From Metellina segmentata (taxonomy: Eukaryota; Arthropoda; Arachnida; Araneae; Tetragnathidae): DNA of 64,000 nt. How positions within the stretch are numbered: the stretch's first letter is position 1; each line of letters starts with the position of its first letter. The notes under the pieces are model-generated. The model was given only the letters and a program-made list of their open reading frames with translations, searched no databases and was not told the DNA's origin. The stretch spans positions 82,578,931 through 82,642,930 of the forward strand of contig OX375872.1 in the NCBI GenBank assembly GCA_947359465.1. Direction: 5' to 3'. This document shows, piece by piece, positions 10,288 through 23,075 of this stretch. The translations under genes were made by a program, and so were the position numbers.

Positions 10288-13200
10288 CTAAAAATACAAA
10301 AATGGCCTAGTTAAATTATTCTGAAAAGTTTATTTAACATACAAATACATTAGTCTCATAAAAATGTAAGAAATTCATAAATTGTTCATCAAATTACTTC
10401 AATGATAGTCAAGTGACTAAGAGTTCACAAATATATAAAATTAAGTGCAAATGAAAAAATTGAAACAATATGAAGAACTAATGACATTTATAATTTATCG
10501 CCTGTGCACTTTGAGTTGGGACATGCAAATAATTATAGCGTCAGTGAAAATGAAAAATTTCCGTTTAGAAATATAACTCTCTGAACTTAATGTTTTGGAG
10601 TTTCAATAAGAAGCTTAAATGATATGTTGCTGAAAGCGAAGAACCCCAACACTGAATCAAATGAGTGTGTGTGCTATATATTAAAAATTGTGTATTATCT
10701 ATACTGGTAATATTGCACAGTTGATGTTTATCCATAGCGTGTCAGATGATCTTTTAATGAATATATGAAGTTTTGAGTAAAGGTTGATTATAAAGGTGAA
10801 ATTCTCTGGATTTTCTGATCGCTCCCCGAACAGCCCCTCAAATCTGAAGAAATATAATACATACGAGAATATTTGATGTGTAGAATGAGTAATACGAAAA
10901 CCAGACCGCAAAATTACAAGGAAGTACGGGTTTAATAACATCTGGCAGACGAAGAGAACAGATTACCGAGAGATAAACAGAGTAGACATAATGGTAGGGA
11001 CCATTACTGGACAGGCATTGTCCTCACCCACAACTTTATACGCTTAACAGAGGACCGATAACCAGCATCTCATTGTGGCGAATTTTTTGACCCACAGACC
11101 TTCAGGCTTCATTGACTTTCGAACAAACATTGGTGTGATGAAGGGAAATAGGTCGAGGTTTTCAACTTGTTACCATTGAACTTGCAGCAGAGTGCTTGAA
11201 AATTTCGCAGTGAACTGGAACTTTCTACGCCATAGGACTTAGTAACAAGTGTCATGATTTTGGGAGCCATTGAGTTTTATTAGCGATGTCACTTGATGCA
11301 AATTCCGAAAATCTTCAACAGCGACAAAAGCATCAGGAAAGTTTCGGAAACAAGTGGTGATACCCACAATTTTTTCAAAATTGTCCTGGCATCCGAATCC
11401 TAGTTCCAAACTAGGGCCGTGGTATCCCAGTTGGAAGAGCAACTGATTAGCAACCGGGAGGGGGGGGGGGTGCGATTTCGAAACTAGTTCCAGCCAAAGA
11501 CCGTTCTGTACACAGAGGCACATGCAGGTTAAATATGTCATGGCCTCGAATGTCCTCAAGTTGGCGTGGTGCGGAAGTATGGAGAGTGGGGTGCCAGCTC
11601 AGGTGTTAACCTCGTTACCTGACCATGCTTCAAAATTATGTGCCAGATGTCCTTGGATCTGTCCGTTAGGGATTGATTCTGGACCGTCACAATAGTGACC
11701 AGTGCGACGGTAATTAACATACCTACCCGAAATGTTTTCAATAGTCCGTTGTGTTGTTTCTGTGCGTCGTTAATTAATTAACTACAACACGTACACCTAG
11801 TCTCTCTATCCAAAACTCTTGTTTCACATAGATAGTCTGTGACAACTGTTCATCAGAATCACTTAAACTGTTTAACTTTCAATGCCTCGTTAGCAAAAAT
11901 TAAACACCTTGAGCAGTGTTTAGAGTATAGATGTTATTGATGCTTGAAGTGGCTTTACATGTTACGAAATTTGGACACCTTGAACAAGACTACACATTTT
12001 CACTGATTCGAGTAAGCAGTGAGATACATTTAATTTGAACATAATGATTCATGCAGCTTACAACAATAATGAAACACGCATTTATATAAAGTTTGACACT
12101 TTCCTCTTAATAGCCATTTTAGATACCGAAGTGAACGAAGGCGATCAACGTTCCTTTCATGCTCTTAGAAATCTAATAAATAATTAGGAAATGCAATTTC
12201 TATGTGTATAAATTTGACGTGCTATTCCACGACTGCATTGTGACCTTATCCTGTTTACTGGAGATGTAACATGTTTCTTAAATGTGCAAATAAAAAAAAG
12301 AGTTCATCATCAAATCATGAAAAATTATTCACATGCAATTTTCTAAATGTTTTATTAGGATCAATCAAAGTTATATATACAAATAAATATTAGTTATGTT
12401 TTCTAAATGTAATAAGTAAAAAAATATATGTCACTAAACACTAACCATATAATGACAATACATATACATTTTACTGACAAAAGTCACCAGTCACCCATTC
12501 AAAATAACGCACCCAGCCAATAAGCAGGCGCTGTTATGCAGTGGTTTGGAGGTAATGACATATTGTTTTAGGACTAGTCAGCACAGAGTCCTGATACAGA
12601 GTCCATCGAGTACGAATGGGATTAATTAGAGCTCAGAATACGAAGTTCGAAACCAAGGTCTACTAAAAACCAACATTTACCTGCGGCATTATCTACAGAA
12701 TGACAGCAAATACCTGTCGATGCTTTCCAAAATCTTGCCGGAAGCATGTCTTGAAGGGTCAATGCATATATTAGGGTCAAAGGTGGACCAACATTTTACT
12801 AATGTATGTCAATAAATGCAATATTTTTTTTCTGCCTCAGGTGTCCGAAGACTTTTGTCAGTTAAATGTATAATAGAATGAAATCCTATGCACTAAAAGT
12901 TAAAGTTAGAAATAATTGTAAAACACATGTATTCCAAAAATGAAACACTCTCACCAACCTGAGCGATGTATTACTGATCTCCAATTCAAGCCATTCAAAT
13001 CAAATATATACACCTGTTTGTAGCAGATTACATCCTAAGGGTAAATATTTAAAGAAATATTTTTGTAATGATATGTAAGCTATGGCTTAATTGCGGTGTA
13101 AAAATTACCGTGCAGTTAAAATGAATTGGTATACTAAGAGTTTAACATTTTAAATATACACAGTACAAATATTTAATCATTACAAAAATTTATAGCTTAC

Positions 13201-14066
13201 ATTTATTCTTTCCTGTTGCTGAGTCATGGCGTCCTGTCTAAGAATGTAAATAGCAAGCTTTATTGAGTCTATAACTGACAAGGAAAATGTAAGCCCTGAA
13301 ATGTATCGATTTCTGATTTAATTCAGATGAAAACATTTAACTAACATAAATGGTAAGCAAAATTTGGAGTACTTTTTCTAGCATTTAATATCTCACAGAC
13401 ATCTACTACTGGAAGGAAGGAAGGTAGGTAGTTGAATTTACGTCTCAATAGAGTAACCCAACGGGCTATTGATACTGGACGGAATAAAATATTAACTGAT
13501 TAAATGGTTATGGTGATAGAAGAGACTTGTACGAGGCAAACCTTCAAATCTTCGATTTTTCAGTTTTGTGCTTATAGGATATTTTACCGATTTCAAATAT
13601 GTATAAAACTTGTTTTTCTTTTTAAATTTCAAGGTATTTCAATAGTAAAAAATATTAGCAAAGCGCCACGATATCTTTTGATAACTGTCAACCGAGTTTT
13701 CTCAAAAATCAATGAATATTAACAAAGCGACACGATATCTTTTGATAACTGTCAACCGAGTTTTCTCAAAAATCAATTTTTTAAAGTGTTAAAAATTGAT
13801 TGCAACATAAGAAAATTTTTCAGATTGTACACTATATGTACATGTGTTCAACCTACTTTTGCTTAAAATGTTCCAAGTAACGATGTATGATTTTGAACAC
13901 ATTTTTCTAAAATGTATTCAAAACTTTGTGACCAAATGTGTTCAACTTTCTTGACTGTGATCACGTCCCAGTACCATCCCTCTAACACGAAAATATCTGC
14001 GTTTTCACATTAGAATGAATGGCCGAACCGACTTTATGGACTTGGATGTTGAACACACATCTGCGA

Positions 14067-14118
<52 letters not shown>

Positions 14119-17100
14119 GAACCCTTGAGTGTGTTTTCTTAATAAACTATTTTAATTCGTTTCGAAAAGTAAAACAACCCGAATCCTAGATAAATTACAG
14201 CAATGGAACAAAATTTTATTGCAGAAAAGTAGACATATCTTCCGACCTCTGCAAATATCTTGTTTCATTTCAAATGCAAAACTTTCAAAGAATCTTGCCA
14301 TATATCGTTGTTTAAAAACAGCCATTGCTTGAAAATTTAACTTTTACTCCTAATTAACTTTCTTCCTTACTTTGCTAACACCAAAAATTAAAAGTGTTCA
14401 TAAATTTTGAAACAAAAATTGCTTAACATTAATTTACCTATTTAAGATTTGTCATGGTAGGTGATTTGATATATAAATTCTATGTCTTTGCTAGCGTCGA
14501 GCGGCCCGCGGGGCAGGTGAGTCCTGTAAATGAGTCATCTCAATTTCAAGGTAAACTAGAATGATATCCTGGTTCATTCTTTTTCAGATGACAAAGTAAA
14601 GAAAAATGACTGACAGTCGAATGGCTATCGAAATTCCGCTATTCCGTCTATACATCAGTGAAGGAAGTATAAAAGGAAGAGTTGATAACGACAAAATAAA
14701 ATCGATTCAAATTGCAAAACACTATCCTTGACTTTTACCCAAAAGAAAAACAAAACTAACCATGGTTACAAAAATAAGTTTCATTTGTTGTGAGGGTGAA
14801 AGATTTTGACGAAGATAATAGTATCGAATTTATTCTGCTGATAACTCAGGTTTATAGCTTCATATCTGCTATAGCAAACAAGATATCTTTATCTTTGAGC
14901 AAGAAATATAACATTTGAAATGTTTTTAAAAATTGGATAGTAGTTTTATATTTTACATCCTTTAGCTATTAAAAAGTAAAGTTAACTAAGTGCATTATTC
15001 ACATGATAGCCCTGTGACTTGGTGTCATGTTTTAAAAAATTACTATTCGATATTTCCAAATTTTGTCAGGGTTAACTTATGATGCTAATCTCGATCTAAC
15101 CAACGATCATAGTGTACGTTGGAGTTAAATCTGTCGTGACCACAAATCTTCTTACGTTGAATCGGGATGGAAATTTGTAGAATGGTGTGGCCAGCTCACA
15201 CACACATAAAAATGTTGACCTCGCCATCTGACTTCAATGTTCGAAGAGTTTTTTTAGGATCTTTCCCTTTGGGATTAATCCCGGAACACTAGCTTGTTGC
15301 GCTTCCCCAGTGTGATGTAAATTCAACTACCTACCCATGATGCTAATAGAAAAAAAATGCAAATATTTTTATAGCAGAAACATTAAATCTAATTTTAAAA
15401 ATGAGCCCAAATGACCTGATCTCACCAATATGGATTTAAATGCACACATATTGTACAGTTCGAACATCTGACATTTTGTCAATAACTTAATACATAATTC
15501 AATATTACGGGAAGTACTTAACAGCTTGAATAGTAAAAACTTTTTAGACTAAAATAGGTTATTTTATCACTTCCAACCACACATAAATCTGAAAAAGCAA
15601 AGCTATCGACACGAATTGTTCAATATTCGTTGTGAAGAGCTATACAGCAAAGCTGAGCAAATCATTCAGATTGCTGGAATTAGAGACGAGTCATGAGAGA
15701 ACTTTATGTCAGTTTAGTTCATGGAAATGTTCTACTTCATGAAACTTTAATTCACAAAGAATTATCTGTAGAACGAAGATTATTACAGAACAGAATGAGT
15801 GTGGACCTCAGATTGAGAAGGTGTTAACATTGCTGATGAAAAACAAAGTATATTACCTCCCAGATTACAAAGTATTAATCATTAAGAAACATATCACGGC
15901 TTTCAAATGGAAATAATCAGATTGGGGCATTTAGGATAGAAAAAGTGGAATTGATATTCCTAAGTTACTTTATTTTTTACACGTGATTATAAATTTGGAT
16001 AGGGCAGTCACGAATTTGCCACATCTTTCTTTCTGGTAAATACTATTGTCTGAAATTTAGAATTTTAAAATGAAAACCTTTAATTCAGTAAGAGTTTTAG
16101 ATAGCGAAAAAATGGAGAAAAAGATAAGATAATAAAATTAAAAATAAATTTATACAAATAACTCACTACACTCTTAAAAAATCAAACATTGATAACACAG
16201 ATTTGAAAACCCCGAAAGAAATTATGTATATATTTTTGTAATTTTTGTAACAAAATTATTTACCGATTCAAGTAAAGGCTACGACTCCTCATTTCTCTTA
16301 GTTTGCGACCATTAATTTGTTATAAATATTTTGTAGTCATGCATTTATCATACAAAGCACAACTTCGTAATTATCTTGAGTTTGTAATACGATCTGTCGC
16401 TAATTTTGATGGGCAGGTTAATATGTATTCTTCTTAAGTGGAATCATGCCTATTTAAGAGGCTCTTTGTACGGGTGTAGGTTTTATACTGCTTAATCAAA
16501 ATGTGCCATATAACTAAATTCAAGGCATGTCTTAATTGCAATGGTATTAAAGGTTAACAATAAGTTGTTATTGTTAAGAGAAATCAGGTACTTACCTCTC
16601 AAATCCGATGCACCTAGATGTAGAAAGCGTACAATGGAACCATCTTTATCATACCCTAACAGCTTGGTATGAAAATAGTCTGCAATCTGTGGGAAAAAAA
16701 TAATTTGATACTTTTTCAAAAGAACTTTAAATAGTGCGTCAACTTGAAGCTTTTGGTAAACTTTAATCCCTTAAACGTAGATAACCGTTTTTCGATAATC
16801 GCTTATGAATTCTAAAAAAAAATAATAAACTGTGTACCAAACATACAGTACATAATACAAATAAAAATAATTATTTATCCTATTAATATGACTGAATATC
16901 TTTAAAACATAAGCACATTGGAAATAAAATTGAGGGCATGTGTTATAAACGAGTGAAAACAATTAAGAAATAGAGGAGTTACGGGAACTTTAAGATACAT
17001 CTGGCATAATTAATAACATTAAAAATTCAATTTAATGTTTTTCATATATATACCCTGAGGGATCATGGAGAGACAATCCAATAATTTTTTTTGAGGACTT

Positions 17101-20100
17101 CTTTTGCTTAAAGCATTAATTTTACATAGGGTTGATTCCAAGAGATGTTTTAAACGTTCTACATAAATATCGCCTCCTGAAATTTCTAATTCGGATCTAA
17201 TGAGTTATACTTTTGACTTTTAATTAGTTTTAACTCATTTGCCATTGAGAAAACAAGATGTATTTTTCATTCTTTAGAGGTTTAAGCTCACAGTAAATAA
17301 AAACAATGAATAAACTTACTTTATTAGGAACATAGCTTTCCATTTTATCCAATCCATTGACTTTCATAAAATTTACGTGCTGGGGAAAAACAAGGGGAGT
17401 ACATTAATAAATTAAATAACACTCTTCTCTAAAATAACTACTAGGTATGGAAAATATCGTAATGAAAATTTCAATTAGATTACGTGTAAATGGATGGATT
17501 TATACTCTAAACAATCATGGATGAAATAATCTTTTTAAAGCAGAAAGGTTATCCTGAAACTTTCCATCCCTAACTTTGATCTGACACAGCAAACTGAGAA
17601 ATGTACCACATTGTGCTAAATTACTTATGATGTTGGGTCTACTGCTTTTATTAGATGCCATCGCACAAAACTAAATTTTAATGGTTCTACGTTTTAAAAA
17701 TATACTTTAAATCAACGTTTAACAACAAGTGAGTCAGCGAAAAAGTTTAAACGCCTTTTGAAGCCTTTAAAATTGCCGTTCTAGATTGCAGCGTACTCAT
17801 CCTAAGATGTACAAAGTAATACTAAGGAGTTATGACTGACATTTTCGTTTATGTGCTTCAGAGAATGGCCCCAATCTGGTAAAACGTACGCATATTTGCA
17901 GCTACGAAAAATGAGACCATTTTGAAAATTTACTATAATTATGAGATATTATATAATTATTAAGAAAAAACACGTGGCGTACTTTATGAGTAATTATTGT
18001 GTTTCGTATCTAATTTATTTTATGTTTAGAAGTTTTCCTTTGATTAATAAATTCATTATATTTGATGTGCGCTCATTTTCTATAACCCTGTATTCGACTA
18101 CCACCACTGAAAATGACAACTTTTCAATCCAAACAACATTTTCAATCCAAACAACTTTTTCAACAACATAAATATAAACTCTCAGGATTGATGAAGAAAT
18201 CAATTCCACAGTCTCACGACCCATGTACTTACGCTCATCCATAACAATGAACAAGCTGGAAAAACCTGCATAACACGATCAATCGGTCACCTACAGATGC
18301 TATTTATAGACAGAAATGTCCATCTGCGCTACTTGAATGGCACACTGATGTGGGTTAGTGTGATTAGACTTTTCTTTCACTTTAGGCTCCTACGCTTTTC
18401 ACAATGCACTAAGATATAATTGCGCAATTCAATTGTAGACTCATTAGGTCCAACCAAGAAACTGCACAGCATACCATGATACATGAAGCATACCATGATA
18501 ATAACCGTTTGATACTGGTGAATGAATACTTTGGAATGGTTTCATAATTTCTCCAAGGAAATTAAAATACAGACAATTTGAAAAATAACGAAATTCCTGA
18601 AAATTACAATAGCTAGTGCTACGTTAATTAAAACTATCTACCTGAAAATTACATTTATCAAATCAAAGCGATATCGATGATTAAGATTATGAAGCCACCA
18701 AGGTTTTGGAACATTTAACAATGACAAGAAACTAAAAAACTGCCATATTCAATTTACATGAAACAAGACCTGGAAAATTACTATTGACAAATTTTCATGA
18801 TAAGGTAGCAGTATCACAAAGATGAGGTAGTCATAAAATGGACTAGTAACTTATAAACTCGACAATCGGTTTGGTATGCATTTTTGGAACTGACAATTTA
18901 ATTTCATCATCAAAAGTCACATCCTTCGTCGTAAAAAGGCAGCATAAAATACTCTCCTACCCCACTCATTGTCCTGAATATATTCATTCACTTCCTGAAT
19001 ATAGCCATTCCATAAAAGAAATACTAGACCTTCTATAGATAATGTATTATTATTAGTTAAATTTTTAATTTTCAGAGAAAAAATGTTTTAAAAATTATTA
19101 GAAAACCAGGGGCTATAAATACCAAATTAGGTAAAGAAGTATTTAGCGTTACCTTTCGGAACATTTCTTCAGCTTTGTCAACATTGAAGTTTCGAGCTGA
19201 AAATAGAAAAGTTCATTCTCACTGTATAGTTATAGTTTAATTATGTATAGTAAAAATTGTATGATTAATTGTAGAATCAGGTTTTAATCTCCTGGTGGTT
19301 TATCTTTGCGTCGAACCCCACTGGTGGCCAGTCTTTGATGCAAAAATAAACATGTTCCAAACTGTCATCAGTTCTAGTCGGGACAATTCCCCCCCCCCCT
19401 ACTTGCATCTTCATTCACCCCTGGACTAATTGGAGGTTTCTCATCATTGGCAAATTTGACCAGATCTTGAACGAGACATCTAGTCGAAACCTTTTGGAGG
19501 GTCGAAGTTCTGTTCAAGTAAAACAAAAACTTCATCGTCATGTGATGCTTGAGCATAAGATAAAAAAATTGGAACTGGCTAAAAATGTATCACGTGTCAG
19601 AAAGATTAATTTTTGGATGAAAAAATCGAATGTAGTTTGTCCAGCTGTATAATTTCTTCTGCCATGAGCTCCCTATGGACGATGGATTTTCAAAAGACAA
19701 CACACAACACAGGGTGCGATATCCTTCACGGCTTGGGTTGATTTCGAATATACTGTTATAACTAACATTGTATATAGAATGAGAACTACGAAAAAGGATC
19801 TTTCTAGGGTTTCTGCCATGAACTCCCTATCGACGATGGATTTTCAAAAGACAACACACAACACATGATGCGAGATCCTTCATGGCTTGGGCTGATTTCG
19901 AATATACTGTTATAACTAACATTGTGTGTAGAATGAGAACTACGAAAAAGGATCTTTCTAGTGAACAATTACTGTCTATTTGATAGATTAGGTGAGCGTT
20001 TTGCATTTAAATAAGATAACGCATCCGGTATGTTGGAATCGAGGGGAACAAATGTGCAGATGCCCTTGCAAAGGAAGCACGCCACAAAGATCAACCTCGA

Positions 20101-22343
20101 GTAGTCACCTGTGCAGATGCGAATGCCGTCGCCAGGCGAAGGATCTACAACCAGCATTTTAGCAAGGCAACAATCCCCGATCTAAACTGCCCAAGAAACC
20201 TCTCCTCTACAATAGCTAGGCTACGTACTGGACATTTCAAAGGCATGAAGATTTCACGAACTAATATAAAATCCTATCCCATCTGCAGGTACTGTCCCCA
20301 ATCGCAACTAACTCCAGATCATGTTTTCGACTGCCAGGCCATTATTGGTTCCCTCTTTCAACTTGGAGCACCCCCAATCGAAATCCTCCATAGCCATCGA
20401 GCTCCAGAACTTACAGATCTTGTCACCAAGGCTTTTGGAGGACTCTAAACTTTTGCACTAGTACTGTATGCATAGACACGACAACAACAACAACACATCC
20501 GGTTAAAAAAAATTGCAAGTTGAAAATTACATAATGAGGTGCACGTGGTGTGTTGCCCTTCAGTTTGGTTTGATTTAAACTCTATACAAAATGCGTGGAG
20601 CTTACTGGTTAAAACTGTTCATGAAATTGGAAAGCAATTCACTAATATTGTCAAGTTAACCATCTGAGTGTCACGAGATTTCCGAGTAGTGGTATTCCTT
20701 TTACCATCAACACACCTACTGACTATATAACCTCATCGATTGGTTGAAAGAATTCTAGAAAAGAATCTATCAGTCAAGAGGTCAAATTGGGATAGAAGTC
20801 ATGCAGAGAAGTCTGCAGGTTGCAGAACGGATGAATGCGTGCGAACCCCTCAGAGGGTTAAGGTCTTGAATGAATGATATAAAACAAATTACTAGTGATA
20901 TACATGGTAAACATAATCAATAATACCTCGCAATTCTTGTCATAAGCCAGCCCACAAAAGTGTTCCCCGTCTTTTGCTTTCATGCAATTCCAGACATGAG
21001 CACATGCGTACCTACACCGAAGTACCAGAAAAACTGGTACACCAGTTTAATACTTGATAGACCTCCCACTGAGAGTGGAACTGCAGAAATACGACAGGCA
21101 ATAGTTTAACGCACACTATTCGGATTTCCATATCCATCTGATGCTTTATTTTTGAAGTATCTCATTTACTCTGATGTAACGGTAACCCAAGGGAAACCAA
21201 AAGCATGGATTACAACACGTTCTCGCAAAACTCGAGTTCAAATATTGCCATGCGAAAAAATAGTTTTAATACGTGTTTGTGATCAAGAAGGTTTGAGAAT
21301 TTGACTATATTTTAATGATAGTAAAAATGGTCGTTAGTACCGCGAAATAGAAATTTATTAAAATTAGTGAATATGAAGCTAAAAGAAATTCCTTAACAAT
21401 TATTTTATTAAAATTTACGGTACCCAATACACTAAAATTATGAGAGTTATTTTAATTTATATACAGTTTAAAAAATTTTACCCCACTATACACATGCTCA
21501 AATATCACGTACAAAATACATATGTTATACTTCAAGAATACATTTTAAACTTCTAGATTGACAGGGAAAATAGCTCAAGTGAAAAAAGTTCTGGTGCTTG
21601 GAACGCAATTTAAGAAGATACAATTTCATTTTCCAACACAAAAAATTACTACACTGTTTCTTGTGAAAATAGTAACTACTTTTAAAAAAGATACAAAGTC
21701 CCATGAGAGTCATGTGAAGATAACTTTAATCTTATGGAACAAATTTGAAAATCCAAGGCTTTAAAATGTCATCAAATCGCTTTTAGCTTAACTCATTGTT
21801 AACTTTATTGTCTGCTTACATGTGAAGTGCAAATGTCTTCCCATTCTCAACAGAGAATGCTCTTCAACATTATGATTGAAAGTTTTCGTTCTTTTTTCTT
21901 TTTCGAGAGGGAATTTTAATTTCTCAGTCGCTAGTGGCGATGTTAACTTTCTCAATCGATAGTTCAGTCACTTTGTCATTAGTAGAGCTATCTCCTGCAG
22001 CTCTAGAACATTTCATTCGAAGACTAGACTTTTGAGGAAGACATTAGGACCCTGTATGTTGGTGTATTGAGACAAAGTGTAGAACAAAGACTAATTGTAA
22101 AAAGGTTCGATAAGCTCTTATAATTAACTGCCAGTTAAGATACGATAATAACTGCTAGTAATTAAAAAAATGGGTGGAGTTGGAGCATCGACCGGAAAAA
22201 AACATGACAGATTTTATCTCTTCCTTTTTCAACGCTTTCTTAATAACACTCTCCCTTTTCTTTTTATTTTCTTTCCTCTAAGTTGAAATAGCCCGTCGTG
22301 TTGCTCCATTGCTACCTTAATTAACAACTTACCTACTATTCCT

Positions 22344-22400
<57 letters not shown>

Positions 22401-23000
22401 TATATACACTCATTGCCATAAAAATTTGCGCACCTAGAAATAATTATGGGATTGTAACGAAACTTGGCTTGGCATGAAGGTACATGTCGGCCAGATATGC
22501 AAATGATTAGAAATACAGCGTGATTGCGCATTGCCATTAGAGGGCGTTGAACTTCGTTCTACTTGGAGTATAAAACAGGTAAGCAGAGCTTGTTTGAGTG
22601 TACTTAATCTTTTGCAAAGGAAACGCTGAGGTAGACATGCCGTTACGTCGCCATCGAAGACAATATGAGCAGCTGTCAGAGTTCGAGAGGGGAAGCTGGG
22701 TGGTCAGCTCGGCAAGTAGCTCGTCAAGTAGACCGTTCTGATTTTACTGTGAGGAGGTGTTGGGACCAGTGGACAGAAGAGACGTCATTTACACGACTAC
22801 CAGGCTCAGGAAGCCCTCGACAGACCTGTCGTCGAGAAGACCGTCACATCATACGAAACGCACGCGTAGAGCCAACTGCCTCATTGGCCGCTATCCAGAC
22901 ACAGGCAGCACCATCACTACGGGCCTCTGTGTCTTCCCGAACGATCGCAAGGCGCCTGGGTGAAGGACATCATGTATCGCGGCTCCCATTACGTGTGCTG

Positions 23001-23075
<75 letters not shown>

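Noticed and set aside
11239..11559. 106-codon open stretch on the minus strand
   Set aside because: Half of it is antisense SINE sequence; the remainder (FGCQDNFEKIVGITTCF) matches no family I know.
13190..13260. Acceptor-donor pair enclosing ATGACTCAGCAACAGGAAAG as the missing copy A exon
   Set aside because: Length gives the wrong phase and one frame stops at once; no similarity to LLKSAKKTDCVKAV.
14497..14518. Resemblance of the GC block to a cDNA-library adaptor sequence
   Set aside because: From memory about three of 22 bases differ and the block continues into a natural splice-site-like sequence; coincidence is more likely than contamination.
16010..16080. Minus-strand acceptor with DNSIYQKERCGKFVTALSKF as the missing copy A exon
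   Set aside because: The donor leaves phase 1 where phase 0 is needed, and resemblance to the copy B exon is marginal.
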